DNA of 38,690 bases from CAZVRZ01 sp964629965 (GTDB lineage: Bacteria > Chloroflexota > Anaerolineae > Anaerolineales > UBA4823): NCBI GenBank assembly GCA_964629965.1, contig CAZVRZ010000037.1, positions 1 to 38,690 on the forward strand, read 5' to 3'. The translations under genes and the position numbers were made by a program. How positions within the stretch are numbered: position 1 is the first letter of the stretch; the number at the start of each line of letters is the position of its first letter. This document shows, in pieces, positions 17,001 to 24,641 of the stretch. A model generated the notes under the pieces. The model worked only from the letters and a program-made list of their open reading frames with translations. It had not been told where the DNA came from and did not search any database.

Positions 17001-17592
17001 AAGAATGTCTGGCTCAACCGAATCGGGGCTGGAAGGCCGCATGAAGATCATGGAAGACCGCCTGGATGAGCTGAATACTCGCCTGGAACGCCGGCGCGTC
17101 GAGCTGTTGCAAGAGCAGCAGTGTACCATCAGCGATGTGCAGCGCCTGGGCCAGGCCTGGGTACTGCCGCATCCCGAGCGGCAATCACCGGGGATCGCCC
17201 CGATGGTGCGCGACGATGAGATCGAGCGCATTGCCGTGCAGGAGGCGATGCGCCACGAGCAGGCCCAGGGCCGCGTGGTTGTCAGCGTAGAAAAAGAGAA
17301 CCGCGGCTTCGACCTGATTTCACACCTGCCGCACCCCGAAGAGCCGCAGATGGCCACGGATGTGCGTTTCATCGAAGTCAAAGGGCGAGCCGGAGTGGGC
17401 GAGGTGCTTCTCAGCGACAACGAATTCAAAACCGCCCAACGCCTGGGCAATGACTACTGGCTGTACGTGGTTTATGGCTGCACCAGCCAGCCTCAACTAC
17501 ACACCCGGCAAAATCCGGCCCAGTTAGAGGTTCAACCTATAATGGCTGTTGCGCACTATCGGATCAAACCCGATCAAATCATTGATGCATAA
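14074..17592 (+). CDS. SNF2-family helicase with C-terminal DUF3883 (DrmD-like)
   Basis: The protein has 1172 residues and starts with GTG, chosen because GAGGG lies seven bases upstream. The SNF2 core has Walker A GAGKT (134-138), DEAH (232-235), MTATPHKGDP, a long charged insert (about 400-480), FTEHKDTLDYL, ATEAAGEGINLQ and motif VI QRMGRIHRYRQ (from 604). A coiled-coil stretch (about 930-1020) leads to a DUF3883 domain with Asp1080, Asp1096, Glu1101 and Lys1103 (IEVKG), which resembles a PD-(D/E)xK nuclease site. DISARM DrmD and helicase-methylase-ATPase systems use helicases of this build. A 270-base gap separates it from the UvrD-like gene; TACAAT at 13976-13981 is a possible -10 without a good -35. 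It probably translocates on foreign DNA, and may cut it. Confidence 0.88.
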   Translation: MTDLTSLLNQLKPNTIVRGALFPEPVQVIIAVPIGASIKLIGKGLRTSQVYEPILSPEQVASLQISPVRAPFDGDASRFRLGVEALRLGLAYEYDPYFSLSIARIDPLPHQLEAVYDYFLKLPRIRFLLADDPGAGKTIMAGLLIKELKIRGLVKRVLIVTPANLTFQWQREMKEKFREPFEVIRSDVLRANYGINPWQDRNQVITSVAWISRVEDAKDSLLRSHWDLIIVDEAHKMSAYSADRKTLAYQLGEQLSEMTDHFLLMTATPHKGDPKNFCLFLELLDRDVYGDVQSLEEAMRRNEAPFYLRRVKEAMVTFPDPDSGKVKLLFTKRNVQTSEFRIDAEEWDFYNALTYYVEDQSIKAAADNSPRGRALGFTMAMLQRRFASSMYAVRRSLERMRDRRQKILDDPEAYRQEQIAKKLPEDFDDLPEEEQEELMAQLEAVVASVNPADLRLEIAQLNRLIQQALLLEKREVESKLVQLKHVLTDQGIFSDPEQRSAPPMKLLLFTEHKDTLDYLAGDGKDGRPYGKLREWGLSVTQIHGGMKIGDRDEPGTRLHAEREFKSDDCQVMVATEAAGEGINLQFCWFMINYDIPWNPVRLEQRMGRIHRYRQEKDCLIFNFVSTNTREGRVLNKLFERLQSIEDDLDPLRTGKVFNVLGDVFPANQLERMLRDLYARNLTEEVIQSRIVEQVDVERFRKITHSTLEGLAKRELNLSAIVGKSAVARERRLVPEVIESFFMQAGPLVGISVRDAGRGERIGDHIYRIGKTPRGLWETGERLEPRFGKLGKEYGRVAFDKKLLQADPTIEWVTPGHPLFEAMREDVYALAQEDLTRGAMFYDLHRSQPSRLDMFSAAIRDGRGNVLHRRLFVMETPVTATGELDGDLALRQPTLFLDISPAPAGTMLPDALLRNADNLPDANQVEQALVQQALHGFLEEITQERQRQVEVVSRHMEISLNALIDRVQCQYAELEQERMSGSTESGLEGRMKIMEDRLDELNTRLERRRVELLQEQQCTISDVQRLGQAWVLPHPERQSPGIAPMVRDDEIERIAVQEAMRHEQAQGRVVVSVEKENRGFDLISHLPHPEEPQMATDVRFIEVKGRAGVGEVLLSDNEFKTAQRLGNDYWLYVVYGCTSQPQLHTRQNPAQLEVQPIMAVAHYRIKPDQIIDA

Positions 17593-17637
17593 TGAATGGC
17601 CGCAAGGGTGCATGATTGCGCTATTGGAGCACTTGAC

Positions 17638-18864
17638 ATGAACCTTTTCTCACATTCGATTACACGGGTTGATGATGACCAACTGACCAGCATTATTGGA
17701 ACGGCCCAGAAGTGGTTGGTGTTTATCGGGCCAGGGATCAGTATGAAAGTGGCCGAAGCCATCAGCGAGCGCTGGCAAGCTTTAGGTATAGAACGGGTGA
17801 AGGTCATCCTGGATGTGGATCCTGAGGTGGCGCGACTGGGATATGGCACCATGGAGGCGCTGATCCATTTAGAAGAAACGGCCTCCCGGCTTGGAACGTT
17901 GGTCAACGCGCAGCCAGGCATCCGGATCGGGATTGTGATTACCGATAAGAGCACTTTGATATACACACCGACTCCTTTACTCGTTGAAGCCGGCTCAAAA
18001 CAAGAGTTCCAACCCAATGCGGTTTTTATCGATTCTGTTCCCCTAACCATTATCCGCGAAATTGGCTGGGGCGAGAACGGCCGAGCAGAACAAACAATTG
18101 GGGTCGCAGGGGTATCTACAAAACAGATCGAAGATGCGCAAAAGGATCTGGTAGATAACCCGCCTCTCAAGTATGATATTGCGCGCAAGGTGCGCGTTTT
18201 CAATGCGCGCTTCGAGTTCGTGGAGTTTGAATTGCAGGGCAGTTCGTTTTCCAGGAAAACCGTACCCATCCCGGCAGATCTGATAGGGCTGGCAAATGAC
18301 AGTGTAACCCAACGGCTGCTTAAAAGTTCTTTCAAGCTGATCGACGACCGCGGTCATTTTTCGATCGATCCGATCTATGCGCTAAAACAGTTTATTGTCA
18401 ACAAATACCTGGTTCTCTTACCCGGCTATGGGTGGGTTGTTCTGAGATCGAACAAGGTTGAATTCGAAGAAGCAGTTAAGGTGCTTAAAAAATATATCCT
18501 GCGCTTTCAGAAGCGCGCAGAAACTAACTTGCAAGCCGAAATGGATAAGAATCGCACCGCTTTGCTGAACGCGCTGCTCCCAGCCGTGTCGAAGGCTCCT
18601 CCAAAACGTTGGATGAAATACACCGGGCCTAATCCAACTCCAACGATGGTGCAGGAGTTGTTAGGGCAGGAACTCGGATATATTTTTGGAACTGCCGAAA
18701 AACTATTGGGTGAGATCAAAGTCAGCGTGATTTTCAAGGGAGTGACTTACGAACTGCTCAATGATAAAGACTTTATCACTACTGCCGAGGCCAGGCTTCC
18801 AGGTTTGCGTTTCTTCCACGAAGAATATGATGCCGCCAAAGCCGTTCAAGGAACATTCTGGTAA
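17638..18864 (+). CDS. PLD-like protein of the SNF2/DUF1156/DUF499 cluster, HKD motif absent
   Basis: The protein is 408 residues long. The start at MNLFSH is preferred to an in-frame ATG 42 bases earlier because GGAG lies eight bases before it. Residues 10-125 look like a phospholipase D-type alpha/beta unit: a WLVFIGPGIS strand-loop, a helix, an IERVKVILDVDPEV strand, then a GIVITDKSTLIYTPTPLL hairpin where active enzymes have HxKxxxxD. Here the His is absent, so I expect no phosphodiesterase activity. The middle is mixed alpha/beta, and a Lys-rich helix (about 285-320) could bind nucleic acid. It follows the SNF2 gene by 45 bases. Proteins of this kind accompany helicase, DUF1156 and DUF499 genes, where they may be structural or DNA-recognition subunits. 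Confidence 0.65.
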   Translation: MNLFSHSITRVDDDQLTSIIGTAQKWLVFIGPGISMKVAEAISERWQALGIERVKVILDVDPEVARLGYGTMEALIHLEETASRLGTLVNAQPGIRIGIVITDKSTLIYTPTPLLVEAGSKQEFQPNAVFIDSVPLTIIREIGWGENGRAEQTIGVAGVSTKQIEDAQKDLVDNPPLKYDIARKVRVFNARFEFVEFELQGSSFSRKTVPIPADLIGLANDSVTQRLLKSSFKLIDDRGHFSIDPIYALKQFIVNKYLVLLPGYGWVVLRSNKVEFEEAVKVLKKYILRFQKRAETNLQAEMDKNRTALLNALLPAVSKAPPKRWMKYTGPNPTPTMVQELLGQELGYIFGTAEKLLGEIKVSVIFKGVTYELLNDKDFITTAEARLPGLRFFHEEYDAAKAVQGTFW

Positions 18865-18883
18865 ACCATGTTCCAATACCCCA

Positions 18884-18912
18884 TTGCGCTTTCGCTGATT
18901 TTCTGCTAAACT
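18884..18912 (+). promoter_or_regulatory. Probable promoter of the AbrB/PIN pair
   Basis: TTGCGC (18884-18889), 17 bases, then TAAACT (18907-18912), 33 bases before the antitoxin ATG. It combines the -35 seen before the mod remnant with the -10 seen before the helicase pair, so this toxin-antitoxin unit can be expressed apart from the genes around it. Confidence 0.55.
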
Positions 18913-18945
18913 GAATTACAGTACAAGATAATTCAGGAGGCCTTT

Positions 18946-19209
18946 ATGTCCGAACCGATCACCTTACAAGTTGCGCAGCGCGGCGTGGTTACGCTGCCAA
19001 AGACTCTGCGCCTCGCTTATAAGCTAGAAGCCGGCGACACCCTGACGCTCATCGACCTGGGCGGCGTGTTCGTGCTCAGCCCGCGCCGGAGCGAAGTGGA
19101 CCGCCTGGCTGGCCAAATTGCCAATGACCTGGCGCAGCGCGGCGAAAGCCTGGAGAGTATGTTGGCTGCCCTGCGCGAAGCCCGCCAAGGATATGGGCGC
19201 GATGCGTAG
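18946..19209 (+). CDS. AbrB/SpoVT-type antitoxin
   Basis: The protein is 87 residues long. The N-terminal 45 form a swapped-hairpin DNA-binding domain: VAQRGVVTLPKTLR, then LEAGDTLTLIDLGG, as in MazE, VapB and AbrB antitoxins. The C-terminal helix (LAGQIANDL, then SMLAALREAR) is the usual toxin-binding tail. GGAGG precedes the ATG. The stop overlaps the PIN toxin start by eight bases. It would neutralise the PIN nuclease and repress its own promoter. Confidence 0.85.
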   Translation: MSEPITLQVAQRGVVTLPKTLRLAYKLEAGDTLTLIDLGGVFVLSPRRSEVDRLAGQIANDLAQRGESLESMLAALREARQGYGRDA

Positions 19210-19660
19210 AGTATTTCTGGATACCAGTGCCCTGTTTGCCGGCATCTGGTCAGAAAGCGGCGGAGCGCGCCTGATCCTGCGCCTGGGCGAAGCCGGCGCG
19301 CTGCAAATTGTCATCAGCCAGCAGGTATTGAACGAGCTGGATGACGCCCTGCGCCGCAAAGCGCCCTCCCTGCGTTCAACCCTGGCGCTGCTGCTGGACC
19401 GCGTCCAGGCCGAAGTAGCCGGCCCCGGCAGCGCTGAGCAGTACCAGACCTGCCTGGCGCTTACCGGGCACCCGGGCGACGCTCGTATCCTGGCGGACGC
19501 CTGGCAAGCCGGGGTGACTTACCTGGTGAGCCTGAACCAGAAGCACATCCTGAACCACCCCGAGTTTGCCCAGGCGCTGCCCTACGCCATCGGCACGCCG
19601 GGGGATTACCTGCAAGAATTTCGAGACTCGCTCGAGCAATCTCTATCCAAAGACACTTAG
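19202..19660 (+). CDS. PIN-domain toxin (VapC-like)
   Basis: The protein is 152 residues from MRRVFLD; that start lies inside the antitoxin stop and has AAGGA about ten bases before it. PIN nuclease residues are Asp7 (LDTSALF), Glu45 (LNELDDAL) and Asp93 (GDARILADA), with Asp99 a further candidate. At the fourth position, where LxTxDxxH is usual, it has LVSLNQKH, so Asn112 replaces Asp. Such PIN toxins cut tRNA or mRNA. Coupled to the AbrB-type antitoxin, it forms a type II toxin-antitoxin unit inserted between the PLD-like gene and the membrane gene, cutting the defence operon in two. Confidence 0.83.
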   Translation: MRRVFLDTSALFAGIWSESGGARLILRLGEAGALQIVISQQVLNELDDALRRKAPSLRSTLALLLDRVQAEVAGPGSAEQYQTCLALTGHPGDARILADAWQAGVTYLVSLNQKHILNHPEFAQALPYAIGTPGDYLQEFRDSLEQSLSKDT

Positions 19661-19675
19661 AAAATAGCATTTCAA

Positions 19676-21190
19676 ATGACTCAGTGGGTATTTACGCCTT
19701 CATCCGAAGCAAAAATTTTACCAAAGGAAGTGTTACTAGGGATTCGTGACACTTTCCGAGATGGCTTTGGTTTAGAACAAGGCTGGAGTCTGGAAGGAGT
19801 CCAAATAGCGATTTCCAGGTCTGCGATTCTCGGCCTGATCTATGGAGATCATGGACAAGTAGAGGGTTACGCCTTTTATTCCGCCCCCGAAGAGCCATTA
19901 TTGGGGATGCATCTGCTTTGGGAAGATGCAATTTGCCTGCGGAAGCATTTGCAGGGAATAAGGTTAACCTCCCGCCCTCTCCTGGAAAAGGTGTGCGCTT
20001 TCTTCCCTGAACGAACGTTCGGCTGGCTGGGGGGCAGAACCCAAAACCCTGCCATGATGCTGCGCTATAGCCGGATGGGGAAACTTTATCCCTTTGATGC
20101 CACCTATGGCAAAGGCCAGGGTAAAACGATATTAGGGTTTTTATTAGAGCACATTGCAGAGGTAAAAGACTCCAAAGCTGTGCTAGATTATCGTACCGGC
20201 ATTTGTAAGAGAATCTATCCTGAAGGGCAACTGGGAGATTATTCCGTTGCTATCGATAGGAATAAAAAATATGAGCGGCTGCTCTTGGATTGGGGTTTTG
20301 ATCGTTCTGCAGGAGATGCCGTGATCGTAGTCACAAAACTGAATTCACCCATTTCTGGGCAACAGAAAGAGGCTGGCATGGTTACTAAAAAAGAATCCAA
20401 ACCCTCGCGCCATGATGTGGCGGATCGTCAAGCTGGAACAGTTACTCAAAAAGAAGAATATGATTCTTTGCGCCAGGAATTGTTGGAACATCAAACCAGA
20501 AGGTTAACTATTTTGAATGTGGCCATCACCATCTGCCTGGCTCTTTTTGCAGCAAGCGTACAATTTAATATTCTGTTCTTGCCGTTGCTTGCCTTGGTTG
20601 TTCTTTATGTGGCCAGGGTGCAAATTGCAGAAGCTCAATATGGCGTGGCGCGCATATCTGCTTACATTCGCGTCATGCTGGAATTAGATAATCCTGACTT
20701 AAATTGGGAATCGGGCAGCCTTTGGATTAGGCAATCCGGGTCAATCAAGACAGATGTTTCAGAAAACAAGAATTCCCAAGATAAAACCCAAAAAGGAAAA
20801 ACAACGTTCAGATCTCGCAACCTGTATCCGCTGGATGACATCGATTGGTTTCTGTTTTGGGTGGGTGTCATTGCGATTTTAATTTCATTAGGGCAGTTAA
20901 TTCAGTATCCGCTGCTGATGGAATGGAGTCAAACGCCAACAGACTGGCTAACCTGGCAAGTAATCGCTTTGCTATTGGTCAATCCTCTGATGATTTTTTT
21001 ATGGCTTATCCTCTGGAATCAGAAAACCAGGGAATATAGAGACCTGGCAACCACTCAATATGATATCCAAGAGGGACGGAACTGGATAGAATTTAAGGAA
21101 AACAAGGAAAACAAGATAGGAATAAAAAACAAGTTGTTGGGCAATGAAAACAAAGATGAAGGATCCGCCCAGGCAGGAGAACCCAAATGA
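19676..21190 (+). CDS. GNAT-like domain fused to a four-helix membrane domain
   Basis: The protein is 504 residues. Residues 1-220 look like an acyltransferase (GNAT-type) fold: an ILGLIYGDHGQVEGYAFYS hairpin (strand 4 region), an LTSRPLLEKV helix, NPAMMLRYSRMG resembling the C-terminal acceptor half, but no clear RxxGxG loop. A charged linker follows (225-270). Helices at about 277-295, 297-315, 391-411 and 427-447 form two membrane hairpins separated by a polar cytoplasmic loop (320-388), and the tail is Lys/Glu/Asn-rich. It overlaps the methylase start by four bases, so it is co-translated with the core gene. Base composition is lower in GC than its neighbours. I know no named family with this layout; a membrane effector controlled by a small-molecule-binding domain is one possibility. 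Confidence 0.6.
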   Translation: MTQWVFTPSSEAKILPKEVLLGIRDTFRDGFGLEQGWSLEGVQIAISRSAILGLIYGDHGQVEGYAFYSAPEEPLLGMHLLWEDAICLRKHLQGIRLTSRPLLEKVCAFFPERTFGWLGGRTQNPAMMLRYSRMGKLYPFDATYGKGQGKTILGFLLEHIAEVKDSKAVLDYRTGICKRIYPEGQLGDYSVAIDRNKKYERLLLDWGFDRSAGDAVIVVTKLNSPISGQQKEAGMVTKKESKPSRHDVADRQAGTVTQKEEYDSLRQELLEHQTRRLTILNVAITICLALFAASVQFNILFLPLLALVVLYVARVQIAEAQYGVARISAYIRVMLELDNPDLNWESGSLWIRQSGSIKTDVSENKNSQDKTQKGKTTFRSRNLYPLDDIDWFLFWVGVIAILISLGQLIQYPLLMEWSQTPTDWLTWQVIALLLVNPLMIFLWLILWNQKTREYRDLATTQYDIQEGRNWIEFKENKENKIGIKNKLLGNENKDEGSAQAGEPK

Positions 21191-24100
21191 TGGCGATCCT
21201 GCCTCGCCGCCTGATCGAAGTTGACCTGCCGATCAAAGCCATCTCGGCCCATGCCCGGCGTGAGAAATCCATCCGCCACGGCCACATCTCCACGCTGCAC
21301 ATCTGGTGGGCGCGCCGCCCGCTGGCTGCCTGCCGCGCCGTGCTGTGCGCCGCCCTATGGCCCGACCCGGCCGACGAGAACTGCCCGCAAGCCTTCCGCG
21401 AAGCGGTTACCCTGGCGCTGGCGCATTTCGCCGAGCAAGTGCGCACCGATGCAGAACTGGCCAAGCTGTGCGCCGGGCACTGGACACGCTGGGTGCGCAC
21501 CACGCCAACCAGCCTGCGCAGCAATGACCCGGCTTGCTGGCCCGATCTGCGCTACGCGCTGCTGGATTTCATTGCCGATTTTGCCAATTGGGACGCATCT
21601 ACCGTGCCGGCTTTTCTGGAAACCGCCCGCCTGCTCACCCAGGTTGCCCATAACGCTCTGGCAGACCCTGCCTGGCAGTTGCCAGTCACCAACGATCCAG
21701 CCTCCGTGCAGGAACGCTTCCACAACCTGCAAGCTGCAACCAGCAACCTGCCGCGCCCGCTGGTGGTGGACCCCTTCGCCGGCGGTGGCTCGATCCCGCT
21801 GGAAGCGCTGCGTGTGGGTGCAGACGCCTTCGCCAGCGACCTGAACCCGGTGGCTGTGCTGCTCAACAAGGTGGTGCTGGAATACATCCCCAAGTACGGC
21901 AGCGCCAGGATCGAAATGAATGATGCCCAGGGCAATCCGGTTGTTTTCAACGGATTGGCCGAAGCCGTGCGCTACTGGGGCAACTGGATCAAGGAGCAGG
22001 CCGAGAAGGAGCTGGCGGCGTTCTATCCCAAAGACCCCGATGGCGCCACGCCGATCGCCTACCTGTGGGCGCGCACCATCACCTGCGAGGGACCGGGCTG
22101 CGGGGCGGGAATCCCCCTCATCCGCAACTTGCAGCTCACTAGAAAAGGGCGTAAATGGTGCATTACACTTGCACCCAAAAACAAAACTGTAGAAATGTCC
22201 GTGGCAGAAGGGGACGCTAAAGATTTACCTACAGCGCGTAATGGGTCGGCCACCTGCCCATGTTGCGGGTTTACAACTTCAGCGAAGTCTGTCCGCTCTC
22301 AACTGAACCAGAAGCATGGAGGAAGTAGAAATCCAAGACTGTTCGCCGTTTACGTTGAAAGGGATGGTTCAAGATATTTTCGCAATCCAACTGAAGCAGA
22401 CTTAAAAGCTTTCAGATTAGCGAGCAATGCATTAGTTGATAACCTGCTGCCTAAGGAAAAAATTAATCCTATACGCCCTTACAATAATTCTCGTGGCGTT
22501 AGCGCTGTAACACGAATTGGGATAACAGAATTTGGCGATCTTTATAACCCTCGCCAGGCACTAACATTATCCCGTTTACAAGATTTTGTAATAAATATAG
22601 AGTTGCCTGAAGAAGATTCTGACTTTCATCGTGTGTTGGCGACTCTATTGCACTTTGTCGTAAGCCGATATGTTTTTCAGAACTGCTCCCTTTCCAGATG
22701 GAATGCCACTGGAGCAAAAATAGAGGGAGCCTTCGGTAAGCAGGCGTTGCAGGTTGTATGGGACTTCGTTGAAGCAAACCCATTCTCAAATGGTTCTGCT
22801 AACTGGGGTAATGCCCTTGATTGGGTAATAGAGGTTATTGAGGCAAATTCCAACTTACCAGGTTCTAGTACGGTCACGCTTGCTCCAGCACAAAAACAAA
22901 TTCTTCCTGACGAGATGGCGCATGCCTTCGTGACAGATCCGCCTTACTTTGCTGCAATACCTTATGCGGATTTATCAAATGTATTTTATGTTTGGGAACG
23001 GAGACTAATCAAAAAATTTCACCCAGATTTATATGTGCAAGGATTGGTTAATCAGCAAGACGAAATTATCGTCACGAATGCAAATTTAGGGGCAGATGGG
23101 CAGATAAAATCGCCCGAATATTTCCAAAAGGAAATGACTAAGGCGTTTTCTAACGCCAGGATTACCCTTCATCCAAACGGCATCACCGTAATTGTCTTTG
23201 CGGATAGCTCGACTGAGTCATGGGAGGCTATCTTAAGTTCGATTATTGATGCGGGCTGGATTGTAACCAGCTCTTGGCCCATAGACACAGAACTTCAAAA
23301 TCGCACACAAGCTCAGGATTCCGCGTCATTACAATCATCCATTCATATTGTCTGCCGCCCGCGCGAAGGAGACACTGGTGAATTGACCGAATCCGTCGGT
23401 GACTGGCGCGATGTACTCAGCGAGCTGCCCTCTCGCATCCAAGCCTGGCTGCCCCGGTTAGCGCGGGAAGGCGTGGTGGGGGCAGACGCGATCTTTGCCT
23501 GCCTGGGGCCGGCGTTGGAAATCTTCTCCCGCTACAGCCGGGTGGAGAAAGCCAGCGGCGAGGTGGTTTCGCTCAAGGAATACCTGGAAGCGGTGTGGGC
23601 CGAGGTGGCCCGCCAGGCGCTGGGCATGATCTTCGAAGGCGCGGACGCGACTGGCTTTGAGGAAGACGCCCGCCTGACCGCCATGTGGCTGTGGACACTC
23701 TCGGCCAAGGTGGAAGGCGGAGGAAGACCGGAAGAGGGCAAGCAAACGGGCCTGGAAGATGTAGATACCGAGGAAGACGAAGAAGCGCCGCGCAAAGCGG
23801 ATACTGCCGGCGGTTTTGTGCTGGAGTACGATGCAGCCCGCAAGATTGCCCAGGGCCTGGGCGCTCATTTGGAACGGCTGGAGTCGCTGGTCGAGATCAA
23901 AGGCGACAAGGCCCGCCTGCGCTCCGTCTCCGAGCGCGCCCGCGCCCTGTTCGGCAAGAGCGAGGCAAGCGTGCTGGGCCAGGAAAAGCCCAAGAAGAGC
24001 AAGCAGATGGATCTGTTCAGCGTGGCAGAACCGGGCGCAGAATATGCCGTGCAGTATAACCCGCAGGCCCAGGCCATCCCCGGCGAGACCACGCTCGACC

Positions 24101-24297
24101 GGCTGCACCAGGCCATGCTCCTATTTTCTGGCGGGCGCGGTGAGGCGCTGAAGCGCTTCCTGGTGGATGAAGGCGTGGGTAAAGATCAGCGCTTCTGGCG
24201 GCTGGCCCAGGCGCTTTCGGCCCTGTACCCGAGCGGCAGCGACGAGAAGCGCTGGGTGGATGGCGTGCTGGCGAGAAAGAAGGGATTGGGGTTCTAA
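21187..24297 (+). CDS. DUF1156 adenine-specific DNA methyltransferase
   Basis: The protein has 1036 residues. The N-terminus is the DUF1156 signature (LIEVDLP, REKSIRHGHISTLHIWWARR, residues 9-44). SAM motif I is DPFAGGG (195-201) followed by ASDLNPVA; catalytic motif IV is DPPY (584-587) in HAFVTDPPYFAAIPY. Cys300, Cys305, Cys357 and Cys360 could form a zinc ribbon inside the insert between them. The C-terminal 300 residues hold charged helices. It would methylate adenine (or N4-cytosine) in self DNA as the marker of the system. The ATGA overlap with the upstream membrane gene and TAATG overlap downstream show coupling. From about 22135 to 23340 the base composition drops sharply (18 G/C in 60 bases at 22561 against 43 in 60 at 21781), so the central part looks exchanged. 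Confidence 0.9.
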   Translation: MMAILPRRLIEVDLPIKAISAHARREKSIRHGHISTLHIWWARRPLAACRAVLCAALWPDPADENCPQAFREAVTLALAHFAEQVRTDAELAKLCAGHWTRWVRTTPTSLRSNDPACWPDLRYALLDFIADFANWDASTVPAFLETARLLTQVAHNALADPAWQLPVTNDPASVQERFHNLQAATSNLPRPLVVDPFAGGGSIPLEALRVGADAFASDLNPVAVLLNKVVLEYIPKYGSARIEMNDAQGNPVVFNGLAEAVRYWGNWIKEQAEKELAAFYPKDPDGATPIAYLWARTITCEGPGCGAGIPLIRNLQLTRKGRKWCITLAPKNKTVEMSVAEGDAKDLPTARNGSATCPCCGFTTSAKSVRSQLNQKHGGSRNPRLFAVYVERDGSRYFRNPTEADLKAFRLASNALVDNLLPKEKINPIRPYNNSRGVSAVTRIGITEFGDLYNPRQALTLSRLQDFVINIELPEEDSDFHRVLATLLHFVVSRYVFQNCSLSRWNATGAKIEGAFGKQALQVVWDFVEANPFSNGSANWGNALDWVIEVIEANSNLPGSSTVTLAPAQKQILPDEMAHAFVTDPPYFAAIPYADLSNVFYVWERRLIKKFHPDLYVQGLVNQQDEIIVTNANLGADGQIKSPEYFQKEMTKAFSNARITLHPNGITVIVFADSSTESWEAILSSIIDAGWIVTSSWPIDTELQNRTQAQDSASLQSSIHIVCRPREGDTGELTESVGDWRDVLSELPSRIQAWLPRLAREGVVGADAIFACLGPALEIFSRYSRVEKASGEVVSLKEYLEAVWAEVARQALGMIFEGADATGFEEDARLTAMWLWTLSAKVEGGGRPEEGKQTGLEDVDTEEDEEAPRKADTAGGFVLEYDAARKIAQGLGAHLERLESLVEIKGDKARLRSVSERARALFGKSEASVLGQEKPKKSKQMDLFSVAEPGAEYAVQYNPQAQAIPGETTLDRLHQAMLLFSGGRGEALKRFLVDEGVGKDQRFWRLAQALSALYPSGSDEKRWVDGVLARKKGLGF

Positions 24298-24323
24298 TGA
24301 GTGTGCCGGGAGGACGAGAGAAC

Positions 24324-24641
24324 ATGACCGCTGAGCATCCGAATTTGCCGGGTTTTTTGGAGCCGTTTTTCTGGGATATTGATTTTAAGGCGCTTACCCT
24401 GGCGGGTCAGCGCGATTTTATCATCCGCCGCCTGCTGCAAACCGGCAGTTGGCAGGCGCTCACCTGGCTGCGCGCCGAACTGGGAGATAGCGGGCTGCGC
24501 CAGTGGATCGAACAGCGCCGCGGCGCGGGGCTCACTCCACGCCAATTGCGCTTTTGGGCGGTGGTGCTGGATATGCCGCGCTCGCAGGTGACCCGCTGGG
24601 TTCACACCGCCGGCCTCTGGGAGAGGAGATTGGCCCGATGA
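24324..24641 (+). CDS. DUF6922-like partner (antitoxin) of the AbiEii protein
   Basis: The protein is 105 residues from MTAEHPN, chosen for GGAGG ten bases upstream. An ATG nine codons earlier overlaps the methylase stop and is also possible. It begins with a conserved LPGFLEPFFWDIDF segment, then helices ending in a helix-turn-helix-like stretch (LTPRQLRFWAVVLD, then RSQVTRWV). I recall this family (DUF6922) as the small gene directly before AbiEii-type nucleotidyltransferases, where it plays the antitoxin role otherwise held by AbiEi. The stop overlaps the next start by four bases (ATGA). Confidence 0.7.
   Translation: MTAEHPNLPGFLEPFFWDIDFKALTLAGQRDFIIRRLLQTGSWQALTWLRAELGDSGLRQWIEQRRGAGLTPRQLRFWAVVLDMPRSQVTRWVHTAGLWERRLAR

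Noticed and set aside
18946..19209. Phase variation in the antitoxin gene
   Set aside because: No homopolymer or tandem repeat in the gene or its promoter.
20345..20450. Internal GTTACTMAAAAAGAA duplication in the GNAT-membrane gene as a mobile footprint
   Set aside because: Two similar VTKKE/VTQKE stretches in the linker are too short and low in complexity; a simple charged linker explains them.
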